Source: Pedobacter foliorum (GTDB lineage Bacteria; Bacteroidota; Bacteroidia; Sphingobacteriales; Sphingobacteriaceae). Taken from it: 64,000 nt of DNA. This document shows, in pieces, positions 16,267-26,137 of this stretch. Position numbers and translations under genes: made by a program. A model generated the notes under the pieces. It saw only the letters and a list, made by a program, of their open reading frames with translations, searched no databases and was not told the origin of the DNA. Within the stretch, counting starts at the first letter, position 1. Each line of letters starts with the position of its first letter. The DNA is taken from positions 124,001 to 188,000 of the forward strand of contig NZ_JABSNU010000002.1 in assembly GCF_013266735.1 (NCBI RefSeq), read 5' to 3'.

Positions 16267-18675
16267 ATGGAATTACTACCCAAATGTATTTGGAAAACTA
16301 TGTTTCTTTTTCTCGTATTCCTCGGAATATCGAAAGTACACGCACAGGATACCCTGGTGGTAGATAGTGTGGTATTATCCAACCGAAGTGGTCTTGAGAA
16401 TGTTTTACAAGGCAACATAGCCGGATTAAGGATAAAAAGCTGGTCAGGTACTCCTGGTGCCCAGTCCATCATTAATCTTCGCGGATTAAACCTGGATCCA
16501 ACGGATCAATCTACGATGCCACTTATTATGATTAATGGTGTCCCCATTATCTCAAGTCCATCAAATGTAACCGGAATCAACCCCCTTAGTTATTTTTCTT
16601 CCGATCAGATTGAACGAGTCGAAGTCATTAAGGAAATAGATCTCCTTGCTAAATATGGGGTATTGGCGGCAAATGGAGCGCTTAATATCATCATGAAAGA
16701 AGGGAAGACCGGAGCTATTCATGTTAGAGGAAGTGCTTTTGGCGGAGCCAACTTCTTGCAGGACATGGACCACCAAAAAGATGCTTTCTATAATTTCAAT
16801 ACCAGCGGCCGTAGGGCAGTTTATGGGAACGGAGGCATAGTTAATGAGCAAAATATAGTTGTTGATGGTGGTGGCGATTTCGGTTCTTATCTGTTTGGTT
16901 TAACAAATTATCAGGATAAAGGCACAATAAAGGGTTCCGGATTTGGACGCCAGTCTTTATTTCTAAACGCCAAGTATAATATTTCAAAGGAGTTTTCGGT
17001 ACATTTCTTTAATAACCTGGCACTTGCGAACAGGAATGGCCGCTATGCAGGAGAATTTAATCGCGATCTTCTTCTTCCTGTTGTTAACGATGAGAGTTTC
17101 TTCATGAATAAGAATAGAAATATCGGGTTGGTTTCTTCTATGGCACTCAATTATCAGTTTAGCCCTAAGTTTAAAATCAGTTCGGTAGCCGGATTGTCTT
17201 ATGAAGGTGCTAGTCGCGATATGTATGTTCCTTCAAATGTATTAGATGGCAATATTTACGCAGCAAGCGCTGCATATAAGAGACAGTTACTTACCGTAAA
17301 TACTTCCTTAAACTATCTTCATGATTTCTCCGACGCCTTAAAATTAGACATGACGATCGGAAACGAGCTCAGAAACACCGATAACAGATTGACTTCGGTG
17401 GATGGGAAGCGCAGTCTGGAAAACGGAGGCTCTAATTATGTAAAAGTAGTTACCGGGTACAATGCAAGTCAGACAAATGCATTTTCGGATCACGAGATGG
17501 AAAAGCTATTTTCCTTTTACGGAATCTGGAAATTCAAATATAAGGAAGACATGACGGTAAACATGGTTCTTCGTACAGATGGAAGTTCATTCTATGAAAA
17601 GAAATGGGCGTTATATCCGGCGTTAGGTATTCATTATGATTTGAAAAACAGCTTAAAAATACCAGTTAAAGTTAATGCTTCAATCGGTAAAACCGGAATA
17701 TTGAATAAACCGGAGATTTATAGAGGACAATTGGAGGGATATGGAGATTATTTCGGTGGTAATGAATTAGGTATAGGCCTGCTTTATCCGGCTTTTCAAG
17801 ATGCAAAGAGTATAAATGTTTATCAGTTTGATGCCGGAGTTGCAGTGGATATTAATCGATCCATGAACTTTTCTGTTAATTATTTCAATAAGATTTATAA
17901 GGATTTTATCTACCAAAGATACTTGCCTAATATTAATGGTATTGATTATCAATATGAAATGGGCGGATCACTTGGCCTTTCAGGATTTGAATTTAATCTT
18001 GATGGAAAATGGATAAACAAGCGCGACTTCAGCTGGTCTAGTAACTTGAATATAGCTGCCTATAAGAATAAAGTAAGGACCATGCCTGCCGATATTAACA
18101 ATACCAATTTAGTTCACCTGAGCACGCTAACAGAGGGGGATGCTTTAACTTCCTTAGTTGCCTATCAAGGTAAACAACTAAAAATAATTGGTAACAGTGA
18201 ACCTAAGGCCTTTGGAGGTATTAGTAATACTTTGAGGTATAAAAATATTTCGGCCAGCATGACATTAACTTATGCATGGGGTGCAGATGTTTCAGCTGAA
18301 TCTTTTACAAGTAAATATTACGCAGACAATGTAGGCAACGACTTTCCACTTAAAAATGGTGAAAGCCCGTATTACACCACCAGTACAGATGCTAACGGTC
18401 GTACCATTTATCAAGGAATTAGACAGGTTGAAGACGGAAGTTTTATTCGATTGAATAAGGTAGCTGTTTCCTACAATTTCGGTTCTATGTTTAAACGTAT
18501 GGCATCAATTAGTGATGTGGTCGTGTTTGTTCGTGGAGATAACTTGCTTACACTGTCAAAATATAGCGGCGTTAATCCGGAAGAGAATATCGCCGGAATT
18601 AGGAAAAGCGACTTGAGTTTTACTGGTACCCCACTGTCATCTTCGGTTGTATTGGGTTTGAAATTGGTTTTTTAA
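16267..18675 (+). CDS. SusC-like TonB-dependent receptor lacking the N-terminal CNA_B domain
   Basis: The 802-residue protein has a signal peptide ending at KVHAQ and enters almost directly into the plug domain (VLQGNIAGLRIKSWSGTPGA, IINLRGL, IMINGVPI, IERVEVIKEIDLLAKYGVLA, GALNIIMKEGK), then a long beta-barrel ending SSVVLGLKLVF. The carboxypeptidase-regulatory-like domain and TonB-box linker usual in SusC proteins of about 1000 residues are missing. It pairs with the SusD gene 17 bp downstream and is the first gene of a long plus-strand PUL-like operon. It should form a TonB-powered importer for a large or complex substrate. Confidence 0.93.
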   Translation: MELLPKCIWKTMFLFLVFLGISKVHAQDTLVVDSVVLSNRSGLENVLQGNIAGLRIKSWSGTPGAQSIINLRGLNLDPTDQSTMPLIMINGVPIISSPSNVTGINPLSYFSSDQIERVEVIKEIDLLAKYGVLAANGALNIIMKEGKTGAIHVRGSAFGGANFLQDMDHQKDAFYNFNTSGRRAVYGNGGIVNEQNIVVDGGGDFGSYLFGLTNYQDKGTIKGSGFGRQSLFLNAKYNISKEFSVHFFNNLALANRNGRYAGEFNRDLLLPVVNDESFFMNKNRNIGLVSSMALNYQFSPKFKISSVAGLSYEGASRDMYVPSNVLDGNIYAASAAYKRQLLTVNTSLNYLHDFSDALKLDMTIGNELRNTDNRLTSVDGKRSLENGGSNYVKVVTGYNASQTNAFSDHEMEKLFSFYGIWKFKYKEDMTVNMVLRTDGSSFYEKKWALYPALGIHYDLKNSLKIPVKVNASIGKTGILNKPEIYRGQLEGYGDYFGGNELGIGLLYPAFQDAKSINVYQFDAGVAVDINRSMNFSVNYFNKIYKDFIYQRYLPNINGIDYQYEMGGSLGLSGFEFNLDGKWINKRDFSWSSNLNIAAYKNKVRTMPADINNTNLVHLSTLTEGDALTSLVAYQGKQLKIIGNSEPKAFGGISNTLRYKNISASMTLTYAWGADVSAESFTSKYYADNVGNDFPLKNGESPYYTTSTDANGRTIYQGIRQVEDGSFIRLNKVAVSYNFGSMFKRMASISDVVVFVRGDNLLTLSKYSGVNPEENIAGIRKSDLSFTGTPLSSSVVLGLKLVF

Positions 18676-18692
18676 CATTGATGATATAAAAA

Positions 18693-19994
18693 ATGGACTA
18701 TATGAAATTTTGGAAGTTCATCCCGATCGTAGCACTAACTCTCCTTTCTTCGTGTAAGGATTCCCTGACGATCGATGATTTAGAAAACAGGACTGTTGCT
18801 AGCGGCTATTATAATTCGTCGCAACGAGTAGAACAAGCTGTTATTGGGGGGTATGTTAATCTTAGGAGAGCATTATTGGCTAATTATGCCTGGGTAATGT
18901 ATGGTGAGGCACGAACAGGAGATCTGAACGTTGCCGTTAACTACCAGCAAGCGGTAGCAAACCAACAGCTTACTGTCGATCAGCGTAATGTGAAACAGCT
19001 TACTGACTGGGGATATTTCTACGATGTGATAAAAGATGCAAATGATGTACTTGATATAGTAAATAAGGCAGATGCTGGTGTGCTAAATACCTATCATCGC
19101 AATTTGTATAAAGGTGAAGCATTGGCACTCAAATCTATGGCTTATTTCTACCTTGCCCGAATCTGGGGAGAGGTTCCCTCTGCCGAAAAGAATAATTTCG
19201 GATTGCGTCTAACTATCCAGGAGTCGGTTACTCAGGCGGCCACTTGGGCTACAGAAGCTCAAGGACTTTTGCCTTGGTTACATATCAATGATGATGGTAT
19301 CGAAAGCTATGCTTTAACGGCTGTGAGATTTAATAAAACAGCAATTAGCTCACTCTTGGCTCAGGAGGAATTATGGCTTGGTAAATCACAAAATGCATAC
19401 GACATGCTGAACAAGACATTTACAGTAACTACCCGTGATAGTATATCCAATTTCGGCTTATCGGTTGGGGTAGATAGGCGGACTGAGATTCCTAAATTAC
19501 CTCTGGATGAATCTATTGTAAGTATGCCTCTGGATAGGTTTAATGAGATTTATCCTGCGGGAGATGGCCGCCGCCAAATGTTTAATGTTTCAACCAGCGA
19601 TAAGAAAGCTACGCTGATCACTCAAAATGCAGATATAATGGAACTTCTGCCTGCACGTGAGTTGAACCTGCTTTTTGCGGAGGCAGCCTGGAGAAGCGGA
19701 CGCCTGGAAGAAGGGAAAACGTATCTGGTAAAGGCAGCGGTCGGAGCAAAGGAAGATTATACCGCCTTAACCGAAGCAACATTTGCAGATGCACTTTTAC
19801 AAGAACGCAGACGCATGCTGGTTGGTGGTGGACAGCGCGTTTTCGATCTGATCAGGTTTGGTAAAGTAAGTACATATATCCCGGTATTTACCGAAAGCGA
19901 TGTGCAAAAAGGAGCTGCCTATTGGCCGCTTTCAGCGAACAGCTTAAAGAATAATTCATTGAGTCAAAACAGTTATTGGTTATCGAAAAATTAA
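18693..19994 (+). CDS. SusD/RagB-like surface lipoprotein
   Basis: The 433-residue lipoprotein has signal MDYMKFWKFIPIVALTLLSSC with lipobox Cys21 (ATG at 18693; an alternative ATG at 18702 gives the same lipobox). The TPR-rich SusD fold is visible from KGEALALKSMAYFYLARIWG, and the C-terminal signature ALLQERRRMLVGGGQRVFDLIRFG is typical. It ends QNSYWLSKN, as SusD proteins commonly do. It forms the lid of the SusC pore encoded just upstream and binds substrate at the cell surface. It is shorter than the usual 500-600 residues, matching its shortened SusC partner. Confidence 0.93.
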   Translation: MDYMKFWKFIPIVALTLLSSCKDSLTIDDLENRTVASGYYNSSQRVEQAVIGGYVNLRRALLANYAWVMYGEARTGDLNVAVNYQQAVANQQLTVDQRNVKQLTDWGYFYDVIKDANDVLDIVNKADAGVLNTYHRNLYKGEALALKSMAYFYLARIWGEVPSAEKNNFGLRLTIQESVTQAATWATEAQGLLPWLHINDDGIESYALTAVRFNKTAISSLLAQEELWLGKSQNAYDMLNKTFTVTTRDSISNFGLSVGVDRRTEIPKLPLDESIVSMPLDRFNEIYPAGDGRRQMFNVSTSDKKATLITQNADIMELLPARELNLLFAEAAWRSGRLEEGKTYLVKAAVGAKEDYTALTEATFADALLQERRRMLVGGGQRVFDLIRFGKVSTYIPVFTESDVQKGAAYWPLSANSLKNNSLSQNSYWLSKN

Positions 19995-19999
19995 ATCTA

Positions 20000-22900
20000 A
20001 TGAAGACATTAATTAAAATAGCTTGTTTTCTTTTCGCAGTATTGATGATTCCTGTGAGTGTAATGGCTCAATCGGTGAAGACCGGTAAGGTAATTGATCA
20101 ACGCGGAGAAACGGTGGTCGGGGCGACAATTAAAGTACAAGGTAAGAACGTAGGGGCCGTCACTGATGCGTCAGGAAATTTCCGCTTGCAGCTGAGTGTT
20201 GGCGATGTATTACTCTGTTCGTATATAGGCTACCTGCCTGTTAAGATAGTTTATAAACGTGATGCTGACTTAACCATCCGTTTAAACGAAGACAGTAAAA
20301 CACTCGGAGATGTGCTGGTTGTAGGTTATAAAAGTCAGTCCAAAACAGAGATCACAGGTTCGGTCGCTTCTGTGAAGATGGATAAAATAACCGAAACTCA
20401 GGCGGCTGAGTCTTTCGAATCATTATTGCAGGGAAGAGTAGCTGGAGTTAATATTCAGCTGAATTCCGGTGAACCGGGTGCTACTCCTGTAATCATCATC
20501 AGAGGTTTGGCAGCGGTAAGCCGCGATGATGCATCGCAGATGTCTGAGCCTTTGTATGTAGTAGATGGAATTCCAATCATCTCAAAAACAAGTAGTGAGT
20601 TTGCAGTTACCAGTACCAACGTACTGGCTGATCTTAACCCAAGTGATATTGAGGATGTAGTTGTTCTGAAAGATGCTTCTGCTGCTGCTATCTATGGATC
20701 TAGGGCGGCTAATGGGGTAATTTTGATAACTACCAAAAAAGGAAAAACGGGCAAGCCTCAAATCAACCTCAATATCCGTACAGGTGTTAATATCGTTCCA
20801 CAATTGCTTGATGTGGCAGGCGGTAATAAAGAGCGTGAGCAGGTAGCACGTCTTTACAATCTTTATGCGCCCTATGGCACATTTATGCCTGCTATGTATA
20901 CTGATGTAACCAATCCTTTCTATCACAATTCATCAGATTGGCAAGGTTACTTGTATAATACATCAATTACTCAGGATTACAATGGTTCGATTCGTGGTGC
21001 TGGCGACTTTGGTCAGTATAGTATCAGTTTGGGATATATGGATAACGTAGGAATCAAGTTTAATACTGGGTTCAAAAGATATAGTACTATGGCCAGTACT
21101 ACTTTTAATGCTTTTAATAAAGCCTTGATTATAAATAATACACTTGCAGTTTCGCGCACAGATAAGACCAGGCCACCTGGGGCGCTTGGAAGCAATTACT
21201 CATCCTTACTTCCACTTCCTAACAATCCGGCTGTAAAAGGTGCAGAAGTATACGAGTCAGGAAACATTGCTGATGTTAATGACCGTGTACGTTTTAGTTC
21301 AGATGCTACGTTGAACATAACAAAGGACCTAAGTTATAAAGCCAGTCTGAGTATGGAATACCTTCGCGCGATGAAGGATTCTGTTGGAGAATCTAGACGT
21401 ACGCTGAGAGTGGCAAACAGAAGTGCAGTAGGAGAAAACCGAAACCTGCTTTTTCAAAATACAGTAACTTATGCGCCTAAGTTTGGAGATGGGCACAGCC
21501 TTAGTATTCTGGTAGGGCAAAGTGCGGAGAAACTGGAGTCTAAAATTACTAAGGTAAGCAGTGTAAGCAGTGCTCAAACCCTTTCGCAAACCGTTAATTG
21601 GCCAAATGGAGGCAGTATTGGAAGTAGCGATTATACGGCCAATACATTAATGTCTTACTTCAGCCGCATGGATTATTCTTACAAGCAAAAGTATTTGGTT
21701 GGAGCTTCCATTCGTACCGATGGGTCTTCTAAATTCGGTAAGGCTAACCGATGGGGTGTATTCCCCTCTGTTTCGGCAGGATGGAATTTCAGTAAAGAAA
21801 AAGGTCTGGCTGATTTGAGCTGGCTAACGAGTGGAAAAATACGGGGAAGTTATGGACTATCCGGAACGACTTGGGACAACGATTATCTTGCCTTAGGTTT
21901 GATGGACGGTGGTCAACTTGATCAGTACAATTCCCTTATTCAGATTACTTATGGTGGAATGGGAGGTTTTACACCTACCTGGAAAAATGGATTCAAAAAT
22001 GAGAATCTTACCTGGGTTAAAACTTCAATGGGTAATATTGGTTTAGATCTATCCTTATTCAAGAATAAGATTGAATTCATCTTTGATGCTTATGAGAAAC
22101 TGACCAAAGGATTGCTGTTAACCACCTCACTGCCTACCACTTCAGGGTATAACGAGGTTTACCGAAACGCAGCAAACGTGCTCAACAGAGGATTGGAATT
22201 TACGTTGAATACCAATATGGAACTAGGCCCTAGTGTTACCTGGAGCACAGGTTTGAATTTTGCCTACAATAAAAATCGTGTTATAGCACTTCCCGACGGA
22301 AATGCTGACATTATTAAAATCAGTACTTCGGGCCAGGACTTTGGATCGATCGTTCGTACTGGTGCCCCTCTTAATGGATTCTTTTTTTATGAATCACAGG
22401 GGATTTACCAGGCAGAAAGCCAGATTCCAGTAAACCCCAAAACAGGTAAAAGATTAATTGGATTGCAAAACAAGGCACTAAAGGTCGGCGATCGTAACTT
22501 CAAAGATCAGAATGGCGATTACAAGATAGATGTTGCCGATCGTGTATATTCCGGAGACCCAAACCCGAAATGGACAGGTGGATGGACAAATGATTTATCC
22601 TATAAAGGATTCAGTTTGAATGTAGTTTCAACTTTTGTTATAGGTAGAGATATCGTCAATAACCAGTTGCTGGACAGGCTTAAGCTAGGGAAGAATTTTG
22701 CCGGAGGATCCTCTCTTCCAAACTTTGATAATTATGCTATCTGGGAGAAAAGTGGCGATATCGCCAAGTATCCTACCTTAAACCCTTGGGGTGATGCTTC
22801 GCAAATCATCAACTATGATTCAGAATACGTTGAGGACGGGTCTTATTTCAAAATCAAATCGGCGACTTTGTCTTACAACTTTACAAAGAAACTGTGGAAG

Positions 22901-23068
22901 CATCTTCCTTTTGATAGAGCAAGAGTTTATTGCACGATGGACAACGTGGTTACTTTCCAAAAATACAGTGGTCCTGATGCAGAATTGGTTACAATAGATG
23001 GTTTCGACGATTCTAAAGGCTATCCGATGAGAAGAATGGTCTTGTTTGGGATTTCTTTAGGCTTATAA
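20000..23068 (+). CDS. SusC-like TonB-dependent receptor
   Basis: A full-length SusC of about 1022 residues. I start at the ATG at 20000, 5 bp after the SusD stop; the frame opens upstream but that would overlap SusD and spoil the signal peptide (MKTLIKIACFLFAVLMIPVSVMAQ). Domains in order: CNA_B/CarboxypepD_reg-like (GKVIDQRGETVVGATIKVQG), TonB-box region, plug (GRVAGVNIQLNSGEPG, IIIRGLAAV, YVVDGIPI, VVLKDASAAAIYGSRAANGV) and a 22-strand-type barrel ending RMVLFGISLGL. It forms a second importer pair with the following SusD. Confidence 0.95.
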   Translation: MKTLIKIACFLFAVLMIPVSVMAQSVKTGKVIDQRGETVVGATIKVQGKNVGAVTDASGNFRLQLSVGDVLLCSYIGYLPVKIVYKRDADLTIRLNEDSKTLGDVLVVGYKSQSKTEITGSVASVKMDKITETQAAESFESLLQGRVAGVNIQLNSGEPGATPVIIIRGLAAVSRDDASQMSEPLYVVDGIPIISKTSSEFAVTSTNVLADLNPSDIEDVVVLKDASAAAIYGSRAANGVILITTKKGKTGKPQINLNIRTGVNIVPQLLDVAGGNKEREQVARLYNLYAPYGTFMPAMYTDVTNPFYHNSSDWQGYLYNTSITQDYNGSIRGAGDFGQYSISLGYMDNVGIKFNTGFKRYSTMASTTFNAFNKALIINNTLAVSRTDKTRPPGALGSNYSSLLPLPNNPAVKGAEVYESGNIADVNDRVRFSSDATLNITKDLSYKASLSMEYLRAMKDSVGESRRTLRVANRSAVGENRNLLFQNTVTYAPKFGDGHSLSILVGQSAEKLESKITKVSSVSSAQTLSQTVNWPNGGSIGSSDYTANTLMSYFSRMDYSYKQKYLVGASIRTDGSSKFGKANRWGVFPSVSAGWNFSKEKGLADLSWLTSGKIRGSYGLSGTTWDNDYLALGLMDGGQLDQYNSLIQITYGGMGGFTPTWKNGFKNENLTWVKTSMGNIGLDLSLFKNKIEFIFDAYEKLTKGLLLTTSLPTTSGYNEVYRNAANVLNRGLEFTLNTNMELGPSVTWSTGLNFAYNKNRVIALPDGNADIIKISTSGQDFGSIVRTGAPLNGFFFYESQGIYQAESQIPVNPKTGKRLIGLQNKALKVGDRNFKDQNGDYKIDVADRVYSGDPNPKWTGGWTNDLSYKGFSLNVVSTFVIGRDIVNNQLLDRLKLGKNFAGGSSLPNFDNYAIWEKSGDIAKYPTLNPWGDASQIINYDSEYVEDGSYFKIKSATLSYNFTKKLWKHLPFDRARVYCTMDNVVTFQKYSGPDAELVTIDGFDDSKGYPMRRMVLFGISLGL

Positions 23069-23086
23069 TTTATAAAAAATAAAAAG

Positions 23087-24613
23087 ATGAAAAATAAGAT
23101 AATTACCATGTGTCTGCTCATTTTGATCCTTACAGGGCCAAGCTGTAAACGTTGGCTAGATGAGCTCCCTATCAATACGGTTACAGAAGATCAGGCTTGG
23201 AAGACGGGAAGTGATGTTGAGGGCGCAATAGCTTCGGCCTTTGCTATTTTCCGCAGAGGATTGTCTGGATTAACGAAAGACGATACCCCATCAACTACAC
23301 GTAATGGGTCGTGGGGCGACTATTATTTCTGGGGTGATGCACGTTCGGGTGATTGGATTACTCCAAACAACGACGGGGATTGGCAAGCTGGTTTCCAAAA
23401 TCATTTGATCCAGCGAACTGAGCTGGAGCCAATGACAAACTGGAGACTCTTTTATCGTACAATTGAGCAATGCAATCTTGTACTTGAGAAAATCCCAAGT
23501 ATTAACGATGGGCTAACACAGGAAAGAAAAACCCAACTAATAGCTGAGGCTCATTTTTTGAGAGGAATGGCACATTTTTACGCTGCGAGAATTTGGGGAG
23601 ATGTACCTATAAATCTTAAAGCCCGTAATGTGGATCCTATTGGCAGAGAGCCTCTTAAGGCTGTTATGGAGATGGTTGTTAGTGAGGCTGATCTGGCTAT
23701 TCCTAACCTTCCATGGCAGTATAAAGGGACAAGGAAAGAGTCTATGTCGAGAGGTACAAAAGGTGCGGCTTTAGCTTTAAAGGCACATGCATTGATGTGG
23801 CTTAAGGATTACCAGGGTGCTTCGAATGCCATGAAAGAAATTATGGATTCCAACATTTTTAAACTGGTAACCATGGATGGATTGAGAGTTTTATTTAATA
23901 CAGGAGAGTCGGAAGAGGTAATATTCGAGATGTACTATGATGTTAAAAAGGGCGAGTATTCAGACTACTATGGTCACATTATGACCTATTATCTAATGAA
24001 TCCTTATACCTCAAGAGGGGAACTGTCATTGGCTGTGCCTAAATCAAAGATTTTAGAAATTTATCCTGACTATGCTAAAGATAAATCGGATAAAAGAGTT
24101 CCGGCATTTTTTGAAAGTATTGATGTTTCAGTGAGCAACAGTGAGCTTCGCCCAGTATTGCCTGATCCGCTACAAAATGGTGAGCGCGCAATCATGTTTG
24201 CTAAATTTAGAAAGGTAAAAGACAGAACTTACAATTTAATGGATGCACCGGTTCCAATTTTCCGATATGCTGATATATTGCTTTTAAAGGCAGAAGCTGA
24301 TGCTAGACTTAACCGCATCAGCGATGCGCTTGAGAACCTGAACAAGGTTCGGTTGCGAGCTGGCATTCCACTTTTCACGAGAGATGATCAACCAGTAGTG
24401 ATTGATGAGATTCTAGAAGAAAGGCGGAGAGAATTAATTGGCGAGTTTCATCGTGTTTACGATTTAGTTCGTGTGGGCCGTCTTCATGAATTCAATCCAT
24501 TTATCACCGCGCAAGGTGAAAAGGATGGAGCTGGATTTTTTCCGGTCAGCGACGAAGCTTTCGCAAACAATCCAAGAATGGAACAAACTTATTACTGGCA
24601 GTTTAATCAATAA
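23087..24613 (+). CDS. SusD/RagB-like surface lipoprotein
   Basis: The 508-residue lipoprotein has signal MKNKIITMCLLILILTGPSC (lipobox Cys20). The N-terminal segment KRWLDELPINTVTEDQAW and the helical core LIAEAHFLRGMAHFYAARIWGDVP are classic SusD features, and the C-terminal EILEERRRELIGEFHRVYDLVRVG closes the family match. It is the cognate lid for the SusC 18 bp upstream. With the first SusC/D pair it makes this a double-transporter locus. Confidence 0.95.
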   Translation: MKNKIITMCLLILILTGPSCKRWLDELPINTVTEDQAWKTGSDVEGAIASAFAIFRRGLSGLTKDDTPSTTRNGSWGDYYFWGDARSGDWITPNNDGDWQAGFQNHLIQRTELEPMTNWRLFYRTIEQCNLVLEKIPSINDGLTQERKTQLIAEAHFLRGMAHFYAARIWGDVPINLKARNVDPIGREPLKAVMEMVVSEADLAIPNLPWQYKGTRKESMSRGTKGAALALKAHALMWLKDYQGASNAMKEIMDSNIFKLVTMDGLRVLFNTGESEEVIFEMYYDVKKGEYSDYYGHIMTYYLMNPYTSRGELSLAVPKSKILEIYPDYAKDKSDKRVPAFFESIDVSVSNSELRPVLPDPLQNGERAIMFAKFRKVKDRTYNLMDAPVPIFRYADILLLKAEADARLNRISDALENLNKVRLRAGIPLFTRDDQPVVIDEILEERRRELIGEFHRVYDLVRVGRLHEFNPFITAQGEKDGAGFFPVSDEAFANNPRMEQTYYWQFNQ

Positions 24614-24633
24614 CCTCAAAATACGCAGTTGAA

Positions 24634-25269
24634 ATGATAAAATTAATTAAAGCAATCGCATTCATTGGAATCCTAATTATTGTAGGATGCAATGACAAGT
24701 ATTTTGCCGATGGAGGTAATCTACCCATCGACCATTCTGGGGCTCTAGGAGTCTCCACTATGGATTACCTGAAAAGTAAAAGTGAGTATGATACATTGTC
24801 TAGGCTCATCACCCTCACTGGCTTGGAAGAAGCTGTTAACGCAAAAGGAAATACATTTCTGGCACCAAGGGATTATTCAATACATAATTATTTTAAATTG
24901 ATATTCCCGGATCCTACAAAGCAACCCGAAACATTAGATGCTATTCCTGCTGAAGAGATGGTCAAGATTACTCAGATTCTAAAGAATTACATCATTCCTA
25001 ATGAAGAAATAGTAGGCAGTAAATTGTCGAAAACATACAGTTATGTAACAACTTTAGGCGGTACAAAAGCTCGGTTTAACATTGTGCAGGATGATTATTT
25101 GGGTAATGTAAACTTGGGAGCAAAGTTCATCATCTTTTCTTTGAACCTTAGTACCTCGGATCAGTTTACATTTTATATGCCGGTTGATGTTGCAACATCA
25201 GACTTACGTTCTACGAACGGGGTGTTGCATTTACTGAATTCTAACACACATATTTTTGGATTTAATTAG
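24634..25269 (+). CDS. Fasciclin-domain lipoprotein
   Basis: The 211-residue lipoprotein has lipobox LIIVGC. One fasciclin (FAS1)-like domain spans about 45-205: YDTLSRLITLTGLEEAVN, GNTFLAPRDYSIHNYF, YIIPNEEI and the closing TNGVLHLLNSNTHIFGF, which parallels the FAS1 'NGVIHVID' motif. FAS1 domains mediate adhesion or ligand binding. It sits between SusD and a DUF5007-like lipoprotein. A similar fasciclin plus DUF5007-like pair occurs in the second SusC/D locus of this window, so these two probably act together as accessory surface lipoproteins. Confidence 0.8.
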   Translation: MIKLIKAIAFIGILIIVGCNDKYFADGGNLPIDHSGALGVSTMDYLKSKSEYDTLSRLITLTGLEEAVNAKGNTFLAPRDYSIHNYFKLIFPDPTKQPETLDAIPAEEMVKITQILKNYIIPNEEIVGSKLSKTYSYVTTLGGTKARFNIVQDDYLGNVNLGAKFIIFSLNLSTSDQFTFYMPVDVATSDLRSTNGVLHLLNSNTHIFGFN

Positions 25270-25279
25270 AGTAAAGGAG

Positions 25280-26131
25280 ATGAAACGCAAAAGAAAAATA
25301 GCAAGGGTTTTAACAAGTACCATCTTAGTATGCGGATCACTATTGATGAGTGCCTGTACTAAAATTCCACAAGAGGGAAGTATAGCCCCGGATATCACCT
25401 ATAAAAACAGAAAGCAATATGCAACTTCAGGCTTAGAGCAGAATATAGGCGTTTTTCAGACCTCAACTTCTACACTGCCGCTGAATTTTGAAATTGTAGA
25501 TATTAAGGAGGTTAGTGGTAAAAGCATAAGTGCCTTAAATGAGAATATAGCAATTGTTAAGTATAAAGCACCCATTATAGGTAACGAAAGCCCTGCAGAA
25601 TTGGCTTTGAAAACAGATACGGTAATGACCCCTGCATTGAGCATAAACAAATATACTGGTCAGGTAGAAGTTTTGGAGGGCAATAAGATTCCGGCAGGGG
25701 AGTACCACTTTAATATTAAGGTAACTAACCAATCGGGTAGTAAGATATTGCAAGATGCACTTGTGATAGAATTTAAAGAGTTTGAGGTGAAAACATGGGC
25801 GTCTGGAATGCTAAAGCAACCTGAAATAGAACGTGTTGGAGATACACCTAACCAAATTCGGTTTGTAGGATATTTAGATGGTGCTCCACTTGCCGGCGAC
25901 CAGATTGATTTTACGAAAAACCGTGCAGCAGGGTTTAAAGGAACATTTGTGAACGATGCAAATGATGGTGAAATATGGAGCGTGAATTTTCCGGTAAAAG
26001 AGGCAGATACTTATTGTACCTGGAGAATGGTGAGTTCCTCTGGAGGAACCAATACAGTAAGTTATGAGGCATTCAATTTCAATTTTGTGATAGGCCTTCC
26101 TGGTAGTTATGTGATTCGATTATATAAATAA
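25280..26131 (+). CDS. DUF5007-like surface lipoprotein
   Basis: I choose the ATG at 25280 (about 283 residues), just after the preceding gene; a TTG eight codons upstream would overlap it. The lipoprotein signal is KRKRKIARVLTSTILVCGSL with lipobox LMSAC. The mature part is rich in beta-strands and resembles the DUF5007-type proteins that accompany fasciclin lipoproteins in Bacteroidota SusC/D loci. It shares position and general features (two beta-sandwich-like halves, SGSKILQDALVIEF) with the 59127-60260 protein. Role unknown; probably ligand binding at the cell surface. Confidence 0.6.
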   Translation: MKRKRKIARVLTSTILVCGSLLMSACTKIPQEGSIAPDITYKNRKQYATSGLEQNIGVFQTSTSTLPLNFEIVDIKEVSGKSISALNENIAIVKYKAPIIGNESPAELALKTDTVMTPALSINKYTGQVEVLEGNKIPAGEYHFNIKVTNQSGSKILQDALVIEFKEFEVKTWASGMLKQPEIERVGDTPNQIRFVGYLDGAPLAGDQIDFTKNRAAGFKGTFVNDANDGEIWSVNFPVKEADTYCTWRMVSSSGGTNTVSYEAFNFNFVIGLPGSYVIRLYK

Positions 26132-26137
26132 AGAAAA

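Noticed and set aside
16170-16851. Minus-strand open frames opposite the first SusC gene
   Set aside because: They lie inside a clear SusC gene, lack family features and do not continue across its boundaries; they are antisense shadows.
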